A stretch of DNA of 64,000 nucleotides from Shinisaurus crocodilurus (GCA_021292165.1 CM037877.1:80594524-80658523), one strand, 5' to 3'; shown: positions 53,003 through 64,000, counted from the first letter of the stretch. Notes: generated by a model from the sequence alone, not told the origin. A program made the numbers and translations.

Positions 53003-53250
53003 CAGTAATACCTTGGATTGCAAGTAACTTGAGTTGAGAGCGTTTTGCAAGACAAGCAAATTTTTAAATATTTATTATTATTTTTTTGACTTGATATCCA
53101 AGCGACGTCTTGCAATACAAGTACTGTAGTACGGCTTAAATTAAAAATCTGTACAATTTTGGGGGGGGGAATTTCGTTTTGATATAAGAGTGTTTTGGAT
53201 TACAAGCACGTTTCTGGAACGAATTATGCTCTCAATCCAAGGCATGACTG
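53003..53250 (+). mobile_element. Mariner/Tigger-like MITE, copy 3
   Basis: Starts 'cagtaataccttggattgc', ends 'caatccaaggcatgactg'; TA on the left (53001-53002), CA on the right. Closely similar to 14419-14670. Confidence 0.85.
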
Positions 53251-54410
53251 CACACACTTATGTGGGTGTAGGCCTCGTTGAACTCAGTGGGACTTTCTTC
53301 TGAGTAGACATGTATAAGATTGCACTGTTAGTCTGGGTCCAGCCCAATATATTTATTTGGAAATTTAGCTTGCTGACTCCTGCAAGCTGGAGTAGGTAAT
53401 GAGGTAAATTGTTATGCCTGGCAGCTTCGACACTATTTCTGTACCATATGAATCTGCCTTAAGACAACTGAAGCAGAAGGGTGGAGTCATGAGTCTCTGT
53501 GTTACCTCAGGATGGAGATGTGGCTACACATGGAGAGGAGGGTAATGAAAACCGGGGAGAAAGCGGCACTCTGTGTATGAGGAAGGCGCTGTAGAATAGG
53601 AGGCACAGGATGTAAGAAAAAGCTGGGCAGCCAGACTAAGGAGATACAGAAGATGGGCAGAAGCAGGACCAGCTCTACCATTAGTCAGAGTGAGGCAACC
53701 ACCTCAGGTGGTAGAAGTAGGGGTGTGTGAGTGTGGGCCGCAGCAGCGCTCCCCAGGCCATTCCACCTCAGACCCCTGGCCATTGCCTCGGTTGGAAGTC
53801 AGAGTTGTCTGCCACATGGCCTGCCTTGCACCCCCCTAAGCTAGCCTACTGTCCTCAGGTACAATGCAGGATACTTTCCCATCCCCAGCTGAAATAAGAT
53901 TCAACTGCCAGTCCAGTCATCTTTTGTACATGGAATGGGGTGAGGACCATCTTGTTCTTCACTTCCCACAGCAAAATGTATTGCGGCTGCCCTGCATAAT
54001 GAGATGTCTAGGTTGGGTGCTGCAGAAAGTGTGGGTGTATTGGGGGGGGGGGTTCTATTTCATAACATTTGAGAAATGCTGCCCTAACTTGTTTGCCTCA
54101 GAAGAGAGAATATGACGATTGACTATCCTAAAAATGACTCAGAGCATGGATTGGTTACAGGCAATTATTGTTAATCACTGGTTTATACTTTAATATTACT
54201 ACATTTAAATTATGTAGTAATTTAAAACATAAAATTAACATTTAAATGTAGTTAAAATGTGGTATTTTTTTTTAATGAGCTGAATAATGCATGCAAAACA
54301 TAGCTTTCCTAAGTAAGGGTTTAAAATGAAGATTGGCTTTCCTTTTTTTTTTTGCATTGGTTTCAAAGATCCTGCCTTTCAACATTTTCTAAGAGAAATA
54401 GAGTGGGTTA

Positions 54411-54691
54411 CACAGCAGCATTTCCTGAATTGTTTAACCCAGGAATTGTTGAGGATGAGTGCCGTGCATGAAGCGCGCAAGAGCCATTTCAGTTTTTAAT
54501 CAACAACTCAATTGTTGGGTTTCTCTGGGTTGTTTACCCCTAAACAATGCAGAATTTCTGGGTTCCAGCATCACAAAATATCCCAGGAATGGGTGTTCCT
54601 GAGTTCTTGATTAAAATTGGAGATGGCATGCATGCTGTGCGCATCCCCAGCAATTCCTGGGTTAAACAACAACACGGGAATTGCAGCTGTG
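54411..54691. mobile_element. Palindromic MITE, about 280 bp
   Basis: Left 'cacagcagcatttcctgaat' 'tgtttaacccaggaattg', right 'caattcctgggttaaacaac' 'aacacgggaattgcagctgtg'. The arms pair over about 100 bp with mismatches. Confidence 0.75.
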
Positions 54692-55699
54692 ACTGCAAAT
54701 CAGGTCACTGTCTTAAAGGTAAGAGAGCATCCACCCAAACAGTAAGAGTTCATAAGTTCAGCACTAGTATGATTGATTGCCTGCCTGTCCTGTTCAACAG
54801 AGACCTGTGGTGGCAGTACAAGGAAAGAATAAAAATGTAAAGGCAAAAGAAATCTAGAACAGCAAAACATGAAAAAGCAGCAAATACAAGGGAGGAGAAA
54901 CGCTGGAGTAAGAAAAGAAAATGCTGTGTTGCGAGCGTTGCTTTTGATGGGGCTTAGGCATAGTTCTCACAAGCTCAAGCAGCCACTTTTCGAGCTACAG
55001 GTGATGTGGGGCGGCCTCAAGGGCTGGCATGGTCAGCCATCTGCCAACAGCCCACTCTTCACCATAGCAACCTGCTTGTTTACCTGCCTCTGGCTCTGGC
55101 CCAGACAATGGTGGTGGTGGGAAGGAGGAGCAGTAGACGCCCCTGCCCACTGGCTCACTGGCGCTCTGCCTGTCAAGCAAGCAAGTGGGAGCAATGATGA
55201 GAAAGAGGGTGAGGAGCAAGAGCAGCTGGTGGCAATGGCGGTGAGAAGGAAGACTCTCTGAAGGAAGGGGACACATTGAGGGTGTCTTGCTCAAAGGCCC
55301 TCCAAAAGCTGGAGCCGCACTGAGGCAAAGGGTCACAGGACAGGATGTCACCCACGAACAAAGGAAGCCAGTAAGTTTAGAACCCTAGAATTTTGGCTTT
55401 TATACAAAAACACTGGCAATTGACCCAGAGGTCAGCAAACTGCTCAGGCCATTAAAAAAAAGTATACTAATTAATGGTTGGTTGGCAACCCTAGCCCTAT
55501 GTGCAGGTGTGAACTGTTTCCTTTGCTAAGCAGATTGCTGCTTAATAGCTGAGAATGGTTGGCTGAGGTTTCTTCAGCGGGACTTAATGGCTGTGAGTCT
55601 CTCTTGTGTATTTGAAAGTGGCACCCAACTTGGAGAAGGTGGTGTGTGTATGAAGAAAATGCAGTTTTGTGGTTTAGAAGAGAGCTAGTCAGAGGCCTG

Positions 55700-55960
55700 G
55701 TTCGCATGCAGTGACAACCTAGACTACAGGTTGAGTATGGATTGTTATTGAATCATGGGTTATTGTTACGTGCGAATCCTGCATTATGGTTTAACCACAA
55801 ACAACCCAGGAAGAGAACCCATGTTTGTTGTTGGATTGTGAACTCCGGCTTGTTTGTGGTTAACAACCCATAGTTAAACCAGTGTAGGGTTCACACGTAA
55901 CAACAACCTACAATTCAATGACAACCTACACTCAACCCATTGGGCTGAGTGACCTGCAGA
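55700..55960. mobile_element. Palindromic MITE, about 260 bp
   Basis: Left 'aggttgagtatggattgtta' and 'tggtttaaccacaaac' pair with right 'gtttgtggttaacaaccca' and 'caacctacactcaacccatt'. It lies just upstream of the GNA14 CpG island. Confidence 0.7.
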
Positions 55961-56039
55961 GAGTGACCTGGGAGTTGGCTTGAAGTAACCTTGAGATTGC
56001 AGGGTTTCAGACTGGGAATCCGATGTAACTAACGGATCT

Positions 56040-56800
56040 GCTGCCGAGGAGGACGAGTGCCTTCCTTTTTGCCTCCACGGACGCTCTCTGCTTCTTGTAA
56101 AGCAAGTAAAGCGAACCCCTGAAGAGCGCGCTCATTCAGGACCCCCTGGAAACCGAACCCGCCCCGTTGTTCCTGGAACCTCTCTCCGCTCCAGGACGGA
56201 AGGTGGAGGAGTGGCGACGACACCAGCAGGTTAGCGCCTACGGAACGGGGCGGAGCTTGGGCAGCTTCTGGCCGCGCTGCCGCCGGCTCTGCAAGGGGAG
56301 AAGTGCGAAGTCGGCCAAGCAGCAGTCGCGCCTTCGCCGCTTCCAGTTGCGCGCGCTCGAAGCGTCCCGTCAGCCCGGCCGCGGGAAGAAGCTGCGGAAA
56401 GGGAGCCGCCGGTGAACGGGGCTTGTTGTTGGTCAGGAGCCCGAGGAAGTGTCGGCTGCTGCGGCTTCCTCCTCCTCCTCCTCTCTCCGGAGTAAGTAAG
56501 AGCCTGCTTTGGACTTCCTTCAGGGGCGCCGCTGAGCATGGGTGGACAGTGCTGCTGCTTATCCCCGGAGGAGAAGGCGAATCGGATGCTGAGCTTGGAG
56601 ATTGAGCGGCGGCTGCGCCAGGACAAGCGAGATTCGCGCAAGGAATTCAAACTGCTGCTGCTGGGTGAGTCGAGCCCGCGCTCCCTCGCTGCGCGCCTGG
56701 AAAGGAAAGCCCCCCCCCCTCACCCCCCCCCCGCAACTGGTAGGCGGTCTTTCATTTTGGTTTAATAGGGTCAGCGGGGACTTAGCCTCTGGACCTAGTT
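56040..56800 (+). promoter_or_regulatory. GNA14: CpG-rich promoter region of GNA14
   Basis: GC content and CpG frequency rise sharply here and fall again inside intron 1. A GC box (ggggcgg) lies at 56247-56253. The GNA14 start codon sits inside this island at 56538. The start site of transcription cannot be fixed from the sequence. Several chance frames on both strands in this region are a result of the GC content. Confidence 0.75.
56538..56664 (+). CDS. GNA14: GNA14 exon 1 (start of G protein alpha-14)
   Basis: It codes [37 protein letters not shown] and KLLLLG, with the last base G completing a glycine in exon 2. This is the N-terminal helix that binds G beta-gamma and the first strand before the P-loop of a Gq-class alpha subunit. 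CCCLSxEEK is typical of GNA14; GNAQ and GNA11 have an MTLES start and a CCLS motif. The three cysteines are probable palmitoylation sites for membrane binding. The donor is CTGG|GTGAGT at 56661-56670. The rest of the gene is outside the window. The Met-Gly-Gly start differs from the Met-Ala-Gly that I know from mammals. Confidence 0.9.
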
Positions 56801-57647
56801 CAGCAACACAGTCCCCCTGGGCCCCCGGCGAAATAACGATAAAGAGTACCACTGGGCATACGCAGAAGACCTTTGCATACGGTTGCCACGCCTCGGATCG
56901 GGTAAGATTACGCGGAGAGCGTTTCCTGGTCTGAATGGGGTGATCTCCGCTCCTTCGAAAGGGAAGAGCTGCATTCCCTGAGTTACTGATTGGGCGTTAC
57001 TTCGCAGCGCGTTTTAAAATAATTTTAGTGCTAGGAAGACTTAGGCTGCAGGCCATAAAATTACTTCTTCCTCATGTTGAGTTGTTACTTTTAATGTACA
57101 CGCATAGGATTTTATAGCCTTGGCCTTGTACTCTGTACATGAGATCACCCCTTATTCCCAGTTTATGGATGAGGGGCTGAGGCCAAGGGGAAGATCTTTG
57201 TACAGGGCCACTCGGAGCTCTCCCCACCATCTCCTCATCCGTTTACAGAGAGCGGAATGCAGGGAACCCTCTCCCTAACTGTCTGGGGAGGGACAACAAT
57301 CCACCCCCTGAATTAGATCTGGAATGGTGAAGTAATTCTGCAGTCTCTAAAGTAGGCCTCGAAGGATCCCAATTTGCACAGGATCGAAAGCGAACTTAGA
57401 TGTGGATTGGAAGATGGAGGCAGAAATTGTGCACACAAGTGAATTAGCCATATGAGTTCTTCATCACACTCCTACCGTTTATTTTTCCATTGGGGATTGA
57501 CACTTAAGAGTGAGTTTTTGTGTTACCTCTGTGGTGTGGTGTGGGAGCTACAGCAGCACCACTCGTTTCCACGCTGCTGGGATAACATGTGACGCGGCCC
57601 CTCCACAGGCCACATAGAAGCCCACATTACATCATCTTATCACATCA

Positions 57648-58265
57648 GGGAGAGGCAGTGTGGTGTAGTGGTTAGAGGGCTGGACTTGGACCTGGGTTCA
57701 AATCCCCACTTGGCTGTGAAACTCATTGACCTGGTTCCCATGATTGAAACAAGCCACCGTGGCCCACAGCAGGTGCCAGGTGCCATTTTCCTAATTACCT
57801 GCCAGGCGGCATTTATTTATTTATTGTATTTTTAAATCGCCCATCTAGCCAGTACCCGGCCACTGGGCAATGTACAACATATGATAAAACAAAACAGATT
57901 AAAATACACTTAAAACCGTATAATATGTTAAAAATCCTAACCCACCCCATATTCCCGCCTGAAAAGCCATGTTTTTAATGAACGGGGGAAGCTCATCAAA
58001 GAGGGAGAGAGTCACTGGGGAGAGAGTTCCACAGTTTGGGGGCCGCCACAGAAAAGGCCCTCTTCCTAGTCCCCTCCAGCCTGGCTGCTCTGGCTGATGG
58101 GATAAGGAGAAGGCCGTCCGTGGCAGATCTTGTTGAGTGGCCTACTTGATGTTGATTTGGGGGAAACAACCCTCAAATAACCCATGGCCTTCTTTAAGCC
58201 ACAGTGGCTTATTTGATCGTGCTAACTGGCCCATTGGGTGACCTTGGGCCAGTCACCATCTCTGC
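57648..58265 (+). repeat. tRNA-SINE (type B) split by a MITE that holds a LINE piece
   Basis: The SINE head 'ggcagtgtggtgtagtggtt' with B box 'gggttcaaatccc' lies at 57652-57735. Its body ('attgggtgaccttgggccag') resumes at about 58224. Between them are two inverted arms ('acaagccaccgtggc' at 57750-57764; 'gccacagtggcttatttgat' at 58198-58217) and inside those the LINE piece. The flanks of the MITE are ctcattga and cccattgg, a near match. Confidence 0.72.
57813..58170 (-). repeat. Antisense CR1/L2-clade LINE 3' end, second copy
   Basis: Matches 25736-26110: 'cgcccatctagccagtaccc', 'ccccatattcccgcctgaaa', 'gggggccgccacagaaaagg'. It begins with its ATTTATTT tail. Confidence 0.82.
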
Positions 58266-58267
58266 CT

Positions 58268-58615
58268 GACCTATCTCAGTGACCGGATTCACACAATCAC
58301 CGCAGCCCACCATGGTGTATTTAAGCCACAGCGGTTTGTGGTGCATGCTGCCTGCCCTTTTGAATATTCAAGCCATGGTGGGCGGTCGCCGTGGCTTAAC
58401 ATGTTGGGGTGGCTTATGCAATAGTTAACCAGCCTCTGTATGACCCTAAAACAGCCTGTGTTTAGCCCTCGCATAAGCCACCCTTCCAAGGTTTGCACGA
58501 CACGATAAGCCACGGCACCTGCCCACTGAAGCTTGAATATTCAAAAGGGTAGCCGGCACGTGCTGCAAATCACCCTGGCTTAAATAAACCACAGTGGGCT
58601 GCAGTGGTCATACGA
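58268..58615. mobile_element. Long palindromic MITE, about 345 bp
   Basis: Left 'gattcacacaatcaccgcag' 'cccaccatggtgtatttaag', right 'cttaaataaaccacagtggg' 'ctgcagtggtcatacgatc'. A second inner pair is 'cccttttgaatattcaagc' with 'gcttgaatattcaaaaggg'. Confidence 0.8.
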
Positions 58616-59980
58616 TCTCTTCCTTGGCCAGTCACCACTAGCTCAGATCCCATCACCTTATACATGGAATTTGCCTTTTTCATAGCTGCCACGCATTGGG
58701 TTGACATTTTCATCAAGCTGAACATGACAACCCCAAGATCTCTTTCTTGATCAGTAACTGCTAGCTCAGATCCCATCAGCTTATACTTGAAGTTGGGATT
58801 TTTACCCCCAGTGTGCATCACTTTACACTTGCTTACATTGAATTGCATTTGCCAATTTGATGCCCATTCTCCCAGTTTGGAGAAATCTTTTTAGAGCTCC
58901 TCACAATCCTTTTCTGTTTTAACCACCCTAAATAATTTGGTGTTGTCAGCAAACTAGGCCACTTCACTGCTCACTCCTAATTCCAGGTCATTAATGAATA
59001 ACTTAAAAAGCATTGTCCCAATACAGATCCCTGTGGGACGACCCTACTGTTTACATCCCTCCATTTTGGCTGTATTTCTGTACAATAAATAATGCCACAG
59101 TGTACTCTGTCATGTGTTCTTGTTCATCTGAGGTTGTCTTTACCTAATTTTGAGACCTGCTATGGGTCTGATGGTTTTTCTTCTGACCTGATACGTGGAA
59201 CCATGGAACTCGAGAAGGGTGTACTTTCTTTTTCACATGACTGTACCTTTGCGGAAACCATGTTGATTCTTTCTCAGCAGAGCATGTCCTTCTGCATGCT
59301 TACTAATGTTATCTTTAATAATGCTTTCAACCAATTTACTGGGAACAGACAGTATGCCTACGTACACCAGTTGCTGGGGAACATGGGCGGGAGGGTGCTG
59401 TTGCATTCATGTCCTGCTTGTGGGATCCCATGGGAAGCTGGTTGGCCACTGTGTGAACAGAATGCTGGACTAGATGGACCATTGGTCTGATCCAGCATGG
59501 CTCTTGTGTTCTTATGTTCTTAGACATTAAGCTAACCAGCCTGTAATTTCCTGGATCACCCCGGATCCCATTTTAAAAATTGGTGTTACATTAGCCAAAG
59601 AATTCTGAAAGGTTAGTGAGACAGGACCTACCTTTGTGGAAGCCATGTTGATTCCTTTTCAGCAGGGTGTGTCCTTCTATATGCTTACTAATTTTATCTT
59701 TAATAATGTCCTCAACCAATTTACCCAGAACAGATATTAAGTTAACTGACATGTAATTCCTGGATCCCCTTTTAAAAATTGGTGTTACATTGGCCATTCT
59801 CCAGTCCTCTGGTACAGAAGCTGATCTTAGGGACATGTTACATATTTTTGTGAGAAGATCAGCATTTTCATATTTGAGTTCTTGAAGAACTCTAGGATGG
59901 ATACCACCTACGCCTAGTGAAAAATTAACTTTCAGTTTGTCAGTTACATTGAGAACTTCATCTTTTGTCACCACCTTAAC
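58616..59980 (-). repeat. Antisense CR1-like LINE pieces, nested
   Basis: On the - strand, 58616-58860 codes 'MQFNVSKCKVMHTGGKNPNF' and 'LGVVMFSLMKMSTQCVAA', the CR1 RT C-terminal part. 59591-59974 codes 'VPEDWRMANVTPIFKRGS', 'ISVLGKLVEDIIKDKISKH' and 'HGFHKGRSCLTNLSEFF', the CR1 RT core. A second copy of part of the core (59245-59350 continuing at 59525-59580) is interrupted by the CR1/L2-type repeat at 59355-59520, also found at 648-840. Confidence 0.8.
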
Positions 59981-60749
59981 AGATTTTCTTCAGCAAGAGA
60001 AAAGATGGAAGAAGTATTTGGAAAGCATGGGAAGGTTATGGGTGGACGTTGTTGTCATCTAGACCCTGCTGTAAAACTCTTGTGAATGTGGCAGTACAAT
60101 TGCACAATAAAAGCCTCATCCAGAAGCACCCATACCATAGAGTGCTGACGCACATGAGATCACAGCCTTGAAGAGGGAGGGAGGGGGTGGGGAAGAAAGA
60201 AAGAGGAAAGTTCCTGGGTAGTGGTGTGGCTAGATGTAGGAGGGCTTAATGATGCATCTGAGAATGCTGTCACATGGAGCTATAAAATAAGGGGTCACCG
60301 CAACAAGTGGAGTGGTCATTTTTGGTGGCCTCTCAATGACAACTCCTCTGGAACTTCAATAAATGCTTATGAGACCAGTGACAATCCAGCAATGGCTAAA
60401 TGTTCTGAGATAAGCTACATCGTTTAGTGTGTGAGCTGAGTCACTGCATCATGGGTTTTTCTACCCACAATTTACATTAGTAGCATTATCTGCCTGAGGA
60501 AGGGGAAGTTGGGACATGATCACCCTGATACTCATAGTGAATCTATTAAACAAAGTGGTGGGAGAGGGCGCTCCGCACAGGGATGCTTTTTGTCTGAGGG
60601 TGTTTCCAGGCGGAGGGCTGCTTGCACTACCAATCAGCTGTTCGGTCTTTTTCTCCTTAATGGATTTTCTGCAGCAAGAGAAAAGGTAGAGCAAGTGGTT
60701 GGAAAACACAGGAGGATTATGAGTGTAAGATGTTGATATCTGTGCGGGT

Positions 60750-60791
60750 GTGCCTTTGAACCCTAAATATGTGTTTAGGGTTCAAAGGCAC
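60750..60791. repeat. Perfect 18-bp hairpin
   Basis: 'gtgcctttgaaccctaaa' (60750-60767), loop tatgtg, then its exact reverse complement (60774-60791). It may be the centre of a lost MITE. Confidence 0.85.
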
Positions 60792-61741
60792 AGGCTGCAA
60801 TATATGGGAAAAGACCTAGTGAGGTTAGTGGAACCAGTGTGGATGGGTACATTGATACATGTGTCTCTAAGCTCTCTTAAGGTTGTGTAGAACATTACCT
60901 CTGTTGTTGTACTGTAGGAACTTTCTGTAAGAAGTCAGACAGAAAAGTTGGTATTTTTTTCATTGTTAAATAAATATTTGGGCCTCAGTCCACCTTGAAG
61001 TGATTGGAGCAACTTGGCAGGGACTACTTCAAGTCCCACTGCTTTCAGTGGGACCTAAACATGACTAATCATAGTTGGATCAGGATTCTAGCATCAAATT
61101 ATCGTATTTCTTTAAAATGAATGCTCACCAAAACCCATCCGTTTCATTTGCAGAGAACTGTATAACAGATGGTGAGTAGTCTGCCGTCTGTTTTCCAAAG
61201 GATGTGGATACAGGGTGTGTTTTGTTGTTTACATACAGGATACATGGTGCCTTGTTTGATATACGCTAGCTTCTCTTGGATGTTTTGCTTCTCCTCTTTC
61301 TTCTACTACTTTTCCTTTAAAAAAAAAAGAGTTATGTTTTATTCTTGACTGTGTACTTTCACTTTACTACTAAATGGAAGCTGGTCTGATCTCCCATGAA
61401 TTCCTTCCTCAGGTGTTATACTATTTATGTGAGTTCGTGTTCAGAGATAGCATCTAGTATTAATGTTCTGTGGACAAACAGTGTGTGACGGCTGTTCGTG
61501 TTGCCTTCAGGCCTTTTTTCTTGGAAGCATCTGGCTGGCCATTCATGGTCATTTGGCCTGCGTGCATATGTGTGTATATGTGAGAGAGGGAGTGGGGGGA
61601 GCAGCGGGGAGAATCTTCCTATAACAGTGAGGGAGGATGTGTGACTGTCGGTCTGTCAGCATCCAGAACTGTGAAACCTAGGCTCCTCATACTTGGCATG
61701 CATACTAGGGTGATACATGAATTATTTTTTACTAATTTAAA

Positions 61742-61938
61742 CATGGGAACATAGGAAGCTGCCTTATACAGAGTCAGTCCCCTGGTCCACCTCGCCCAGT
61801 ATTGTTGACACTGACTGGCAGCAGCTCTCCAGGGTTTCAGGAAGGAGTTTTTCCAGCCCTACCAGGAGATGCCAAGGATTACATCTGGGACCTTCTGCAT
61901 GCAAAGTAGGTGCTCTACCACTGAGCCGTCCACCCTCT
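61742..61938 (-). repeat. tRNA-derived SINE (type A)
   Basis: + strand: 'ggaacataggaagctgcctt', 'tgactggcagcagctctcca', 'gaccttctgcatgcaaagta' and 'gctctaccactgagccgtcc'. The head is tRNA-like on the - strand. Confidence 0.8.
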
Positions 61939-62072
61939 CCGAACGTGTCAGTGTGTTTGAAGTAGTGATATGGATTTTCCGGCAGATTTTGAATTGGGCT
62001 AATTTGCATAGGGTAATCATTTCCTTCCGAAAATTTTCAGTTTGCATCTGCACGTTTTCTAATGTCCTAGAG

Positions 62073-62207
62073 CAGTGTTCTCCAACCTTGGGTCCTCAGA
62101 TGTTTTTGGCCTACAACGCCCAGCATGCCCCAGCCAGCATAGCTGACTGAGGCATGCTGGGAGTTGTAGGCCAAAAACATCTGGGGACCCAAGGTTGGAG
62201 AACACTG
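62073..62207. mobile_element. Palindromic hAT MITE, copy 3
   Basis: Starts 'cagtgttctccaaccttggg', ends with its reverse complement. Target duplication TCCTAGAG exact at 62065-62072 and 62208-62215. 135 bp. Confidence 0.95.
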
Positions 62208-62215
62208 TCCTAGAG

Positions 62216-62351
62216 TAAGGGTAAGCAAGTTGTGGCTCTCCAGATGCTTTGGCCTACAGCTTCCATGATCTCGCACCATTAGCTATGTTGGCTAGGGCTG
62301 ATGGGAGTTGTAGGCCAAAATATCTGGGCAGCCACAAGTTGCTTACCCCTG
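62216..62351. mobile_element. Related palindromic hAT MITE sharing a target duplication
   Basis: Left 'taagggtaagcaagttgtgg', right 'ccacaagttgcttacccctg'. Its left flank is the TCCTAGAG at 62208-62215, its right flank CCCTAGAG at 62352-62359. Confidence 0.85.
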
Positions 62352-63166
62352 CCCTAGAGAGTGATCTAATGCTTATTTTACTTGTATTTAGTAAACAGCA
62401 AAGCTAGAGTACTGCATGTTAATTTTTTGTCCCAATACACCACAAGTATTTAAAATATTTGAGGAAGGGAATTAAAGCACAGTTAATGAGATTTAAATTA
62501 TGTAGAATTTTTATTGGAATACTTGTAAAAAAATTAAAGACAATAACATGTACTTCCCTTACATTGTTCAAATTTAAGAAAACAAACAAACAAAATTACT
62601 AAAAACTGTTGACACACTAATACATTGTGGCAACCCAAAGAACTGTGCATGATATGTTGACAACCACTCATGTACAACTTTGAGATTGCCAAGCTTGTCT
62701 AATATATTTGCTACTGGCATCCATTCATTGTTACTAATGAACTTATGAAATGGAAAAATTTCTACAGAAAAATAAAGCACTGGAAAAATTTTCTGCCCTA
62801 CATCACTGGTTTGAAGCCTGTAGCATTGTTTTTGGTCACTAGGTGGCAGACCTCCCTAAACAGCTTTGCAGTTGATACAGTTTGAAGGGTGTGTGTGTGT
62901 GTCAGTGGTGGTGGATTCCAAAGGGCAGAGTTAAATGACTGCTCCCTGCCCTGCTTTGGGGCAGCTCTATCAGGAGAACGGTGTGGGCCGACCCTTCCCT
63001 CTGGAAGCTATAGGGGTGTACCGTGGCAGGGACCATGCCTAGGGGTGCCAGTGGGTGCTTCCGTGTATCAAACTAAGGGCTATTCCAGTCCATGTGAAGC
63101 TGGGTCTATTTGCTAGGTTAGAATAAGTGAATGAACAGAGATAGGTTTAACACTGTATAGTTAGAC

Positions 63167-63301
63167 CTGTGTTCTCCAACCTTGGGTCCCCAGATGTTTT
63201 TGGCCTTCAACTCCCAGCATGCCCCAGCCAGCATAGCTGGCTGGGGCATGCTGGGAGTTGTAGGCCAAAAACATCTGGGGACCCAAGGTTGGAGAACACT
63301 G
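63167..63301. mobile_element. Palindromic hAT MITE, copy 4
   Basis: The arms ('gttctccaaccttgggtccc' and its partner) pair almost perfectly over about 67 bp. Target duplication AGTTAGAC exact at 63159-63166 and 63302-63309. 135 bp. Confidence 0.95.
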
Positions 63302-63886
63302 AGTTAGACATTCCAGCTTCAGCCTCTCTCGGTAACAGGGACCCTTAATGGGCTGTAGCAGGCTAGGAAAAGCTGTAATTTGGTGGTAGGTCCCAGGTTT
63401 AATCAGGGCAAATTCAGGAGTGTCTAGAAAAAGCCCCTCTCTGAGCTGCTGCCAGTCAGTATAGGCCAGGGGTCCCCAAACTTTCAGGGCCTGTGGGTGC
63501 ATTTGAGTAACTATTGTGGGCACCTCTACAGCATGGTTGCTGTGGGCTTGTAGCTAGCCACAAAAGACAATAACTTGCCCAAAAACTGAGTATAAGGCAG
63601 AGGTTGGATCTGAACCCCAAATGTCAAATCACAGATTTGACCCCCACATATCCCAACAAAATCCCCATTTCACAGAATGCAAGCTGGTAAGGCTTGGAAA
63701 CGAGTAACTTGCCAGCCAACTCACCCACGCTGCTGCCTACCACCGCCAACGAATTCCAAAGAGTGTAGCATATGCAAGAGTGTTTTAAAAAAGAAAAACC
63801 AAAAGCACAAGGACACATCTCGGCCAGCTGAAACCCACACTTCAGTCATCTGGTGAAGTTTTATGCTGCAATAGATCCCTTAGGAA

Positions 63887-64000
63887 CATAGGAAGCTGCC
63901 TTATACTGAGTCAGACCATTGGATTTCAGGCAGGATTCTTTCCAAGCCTGACCTGGAGGCCACAGATCGAACCTGGGACCTTCTGCATGCAAAGCATGTG
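63887..64000 (-). repeat. tRNA-derived SINE (type A), cut by the window end
   Basis: + strand: 'ggaacataggaagctgcctt', 'atactgagtcagaccattgg' and 'gaacctgggaccttctgcat'. The reverse complement holds the B box GGTTCGATCTG. The A box lies beyond the window. Confidence 0.8.

Larger units (their letters stand above)
56665..64000. other. GNA14 intron 1 (5' part)
   Basis: No second exon is seen. The first 900 bp are unique sequence; from about 57650 the intron is full of SINE, LINE and MITE copies. 60080-60660 and 60800-61740 contain nothing I recognise, although 59980-60065 and 60655-60730 are similar to each other ('tcagcaagagaaaagatgg' against 'gcagcaagagaaaaggtag'). Confidence 0.7.

Noticed and set aside
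56231..56934. Several open frames of 75-139 codons on both strands around GNA14 exon 1
   Set aside because: They arise from high GC content in the CpG island and have no recognisable domains, apart from exon 1 itself.
63167..63301. Hairpin as a microRNA precursor or terminator
   Set aside because: Exact 8-bp target duplication and other copies show that it is a MITE.

Overview
The window looks like vertebrate nuclear DNA, most likely from a squamate reptile (lizard). It holds split genes of the G-protein alpha Gq family spread over tens of kilobases. The rest is dense repeat sequence: DIRS-type tyrosine-recombinase retrotransposons, a Gmr1-like LTR element, CR1/L2 LINE pieces, tRNA-derived SINEs, and many short hAT and mariner elements. 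The species call is an inference from this repeat mix.

Gene layout. All host genes are on the + strand. GNAQ contributes its last four coding exons (10664-10792, 13338-13467, 31494-31647, 33193-33383). The window starts inside the intron before the first of these. The stop codon at 33381-33383 is followed by a probably long 3' UTR. About 23 kb downstream, a CpG-rich promoter region and the first coding exon of GNA14 (56538-56664) follow, and the window ends inside GNA14 intron 1. Head-to-tail GNAQ then GNA14 is the arrangement known in other vertebrates.

Mobile DNA, region by region. 0.8-9.4 kb: an old DIRS-like element (841-2757 and 8912-about 9415) is interrupted in its gag by a younger DIRS element (2758-8911). 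The younger one has inverted terminal repeats and an internal complementary region that fixes both ends to the base. Its gag carries a 1.5-kb array of 39-bp repeats. 15.5-21.0 kb: a Ty3/gypsy element of Gmr1 type (SCAN-like Gag, integrase before reverse transcriptase) has nearly identical LTRs and a 5-bp target duplication. A hAT element and a 73-bp LINE tail sit inside it, and its RT core is deleted. 24-26.3 kb: antisense LINE pieces surround a possible solo LTR. 27.2-27.7 kb: a third DIRS remnant. 37-63 kb: many palindromic and hAT-type MITEs, several with exact 8-bp target duplications, two of them sharing one duplication. 57.6-59.98 kb: SINE, MITE and LINE copies nested in one another.

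I see no bacterial, phage or CRISPR content. I do not see a clear new defence or metabolic system. The most unusual items are the six-frame-open repeat array in the DIRS gag, the self-defining DIRS junction sequence, the SCAN-Gag LTR element, the double same-site MITE insertion, and a GNA14 N-terminus that starts Met-Gly.
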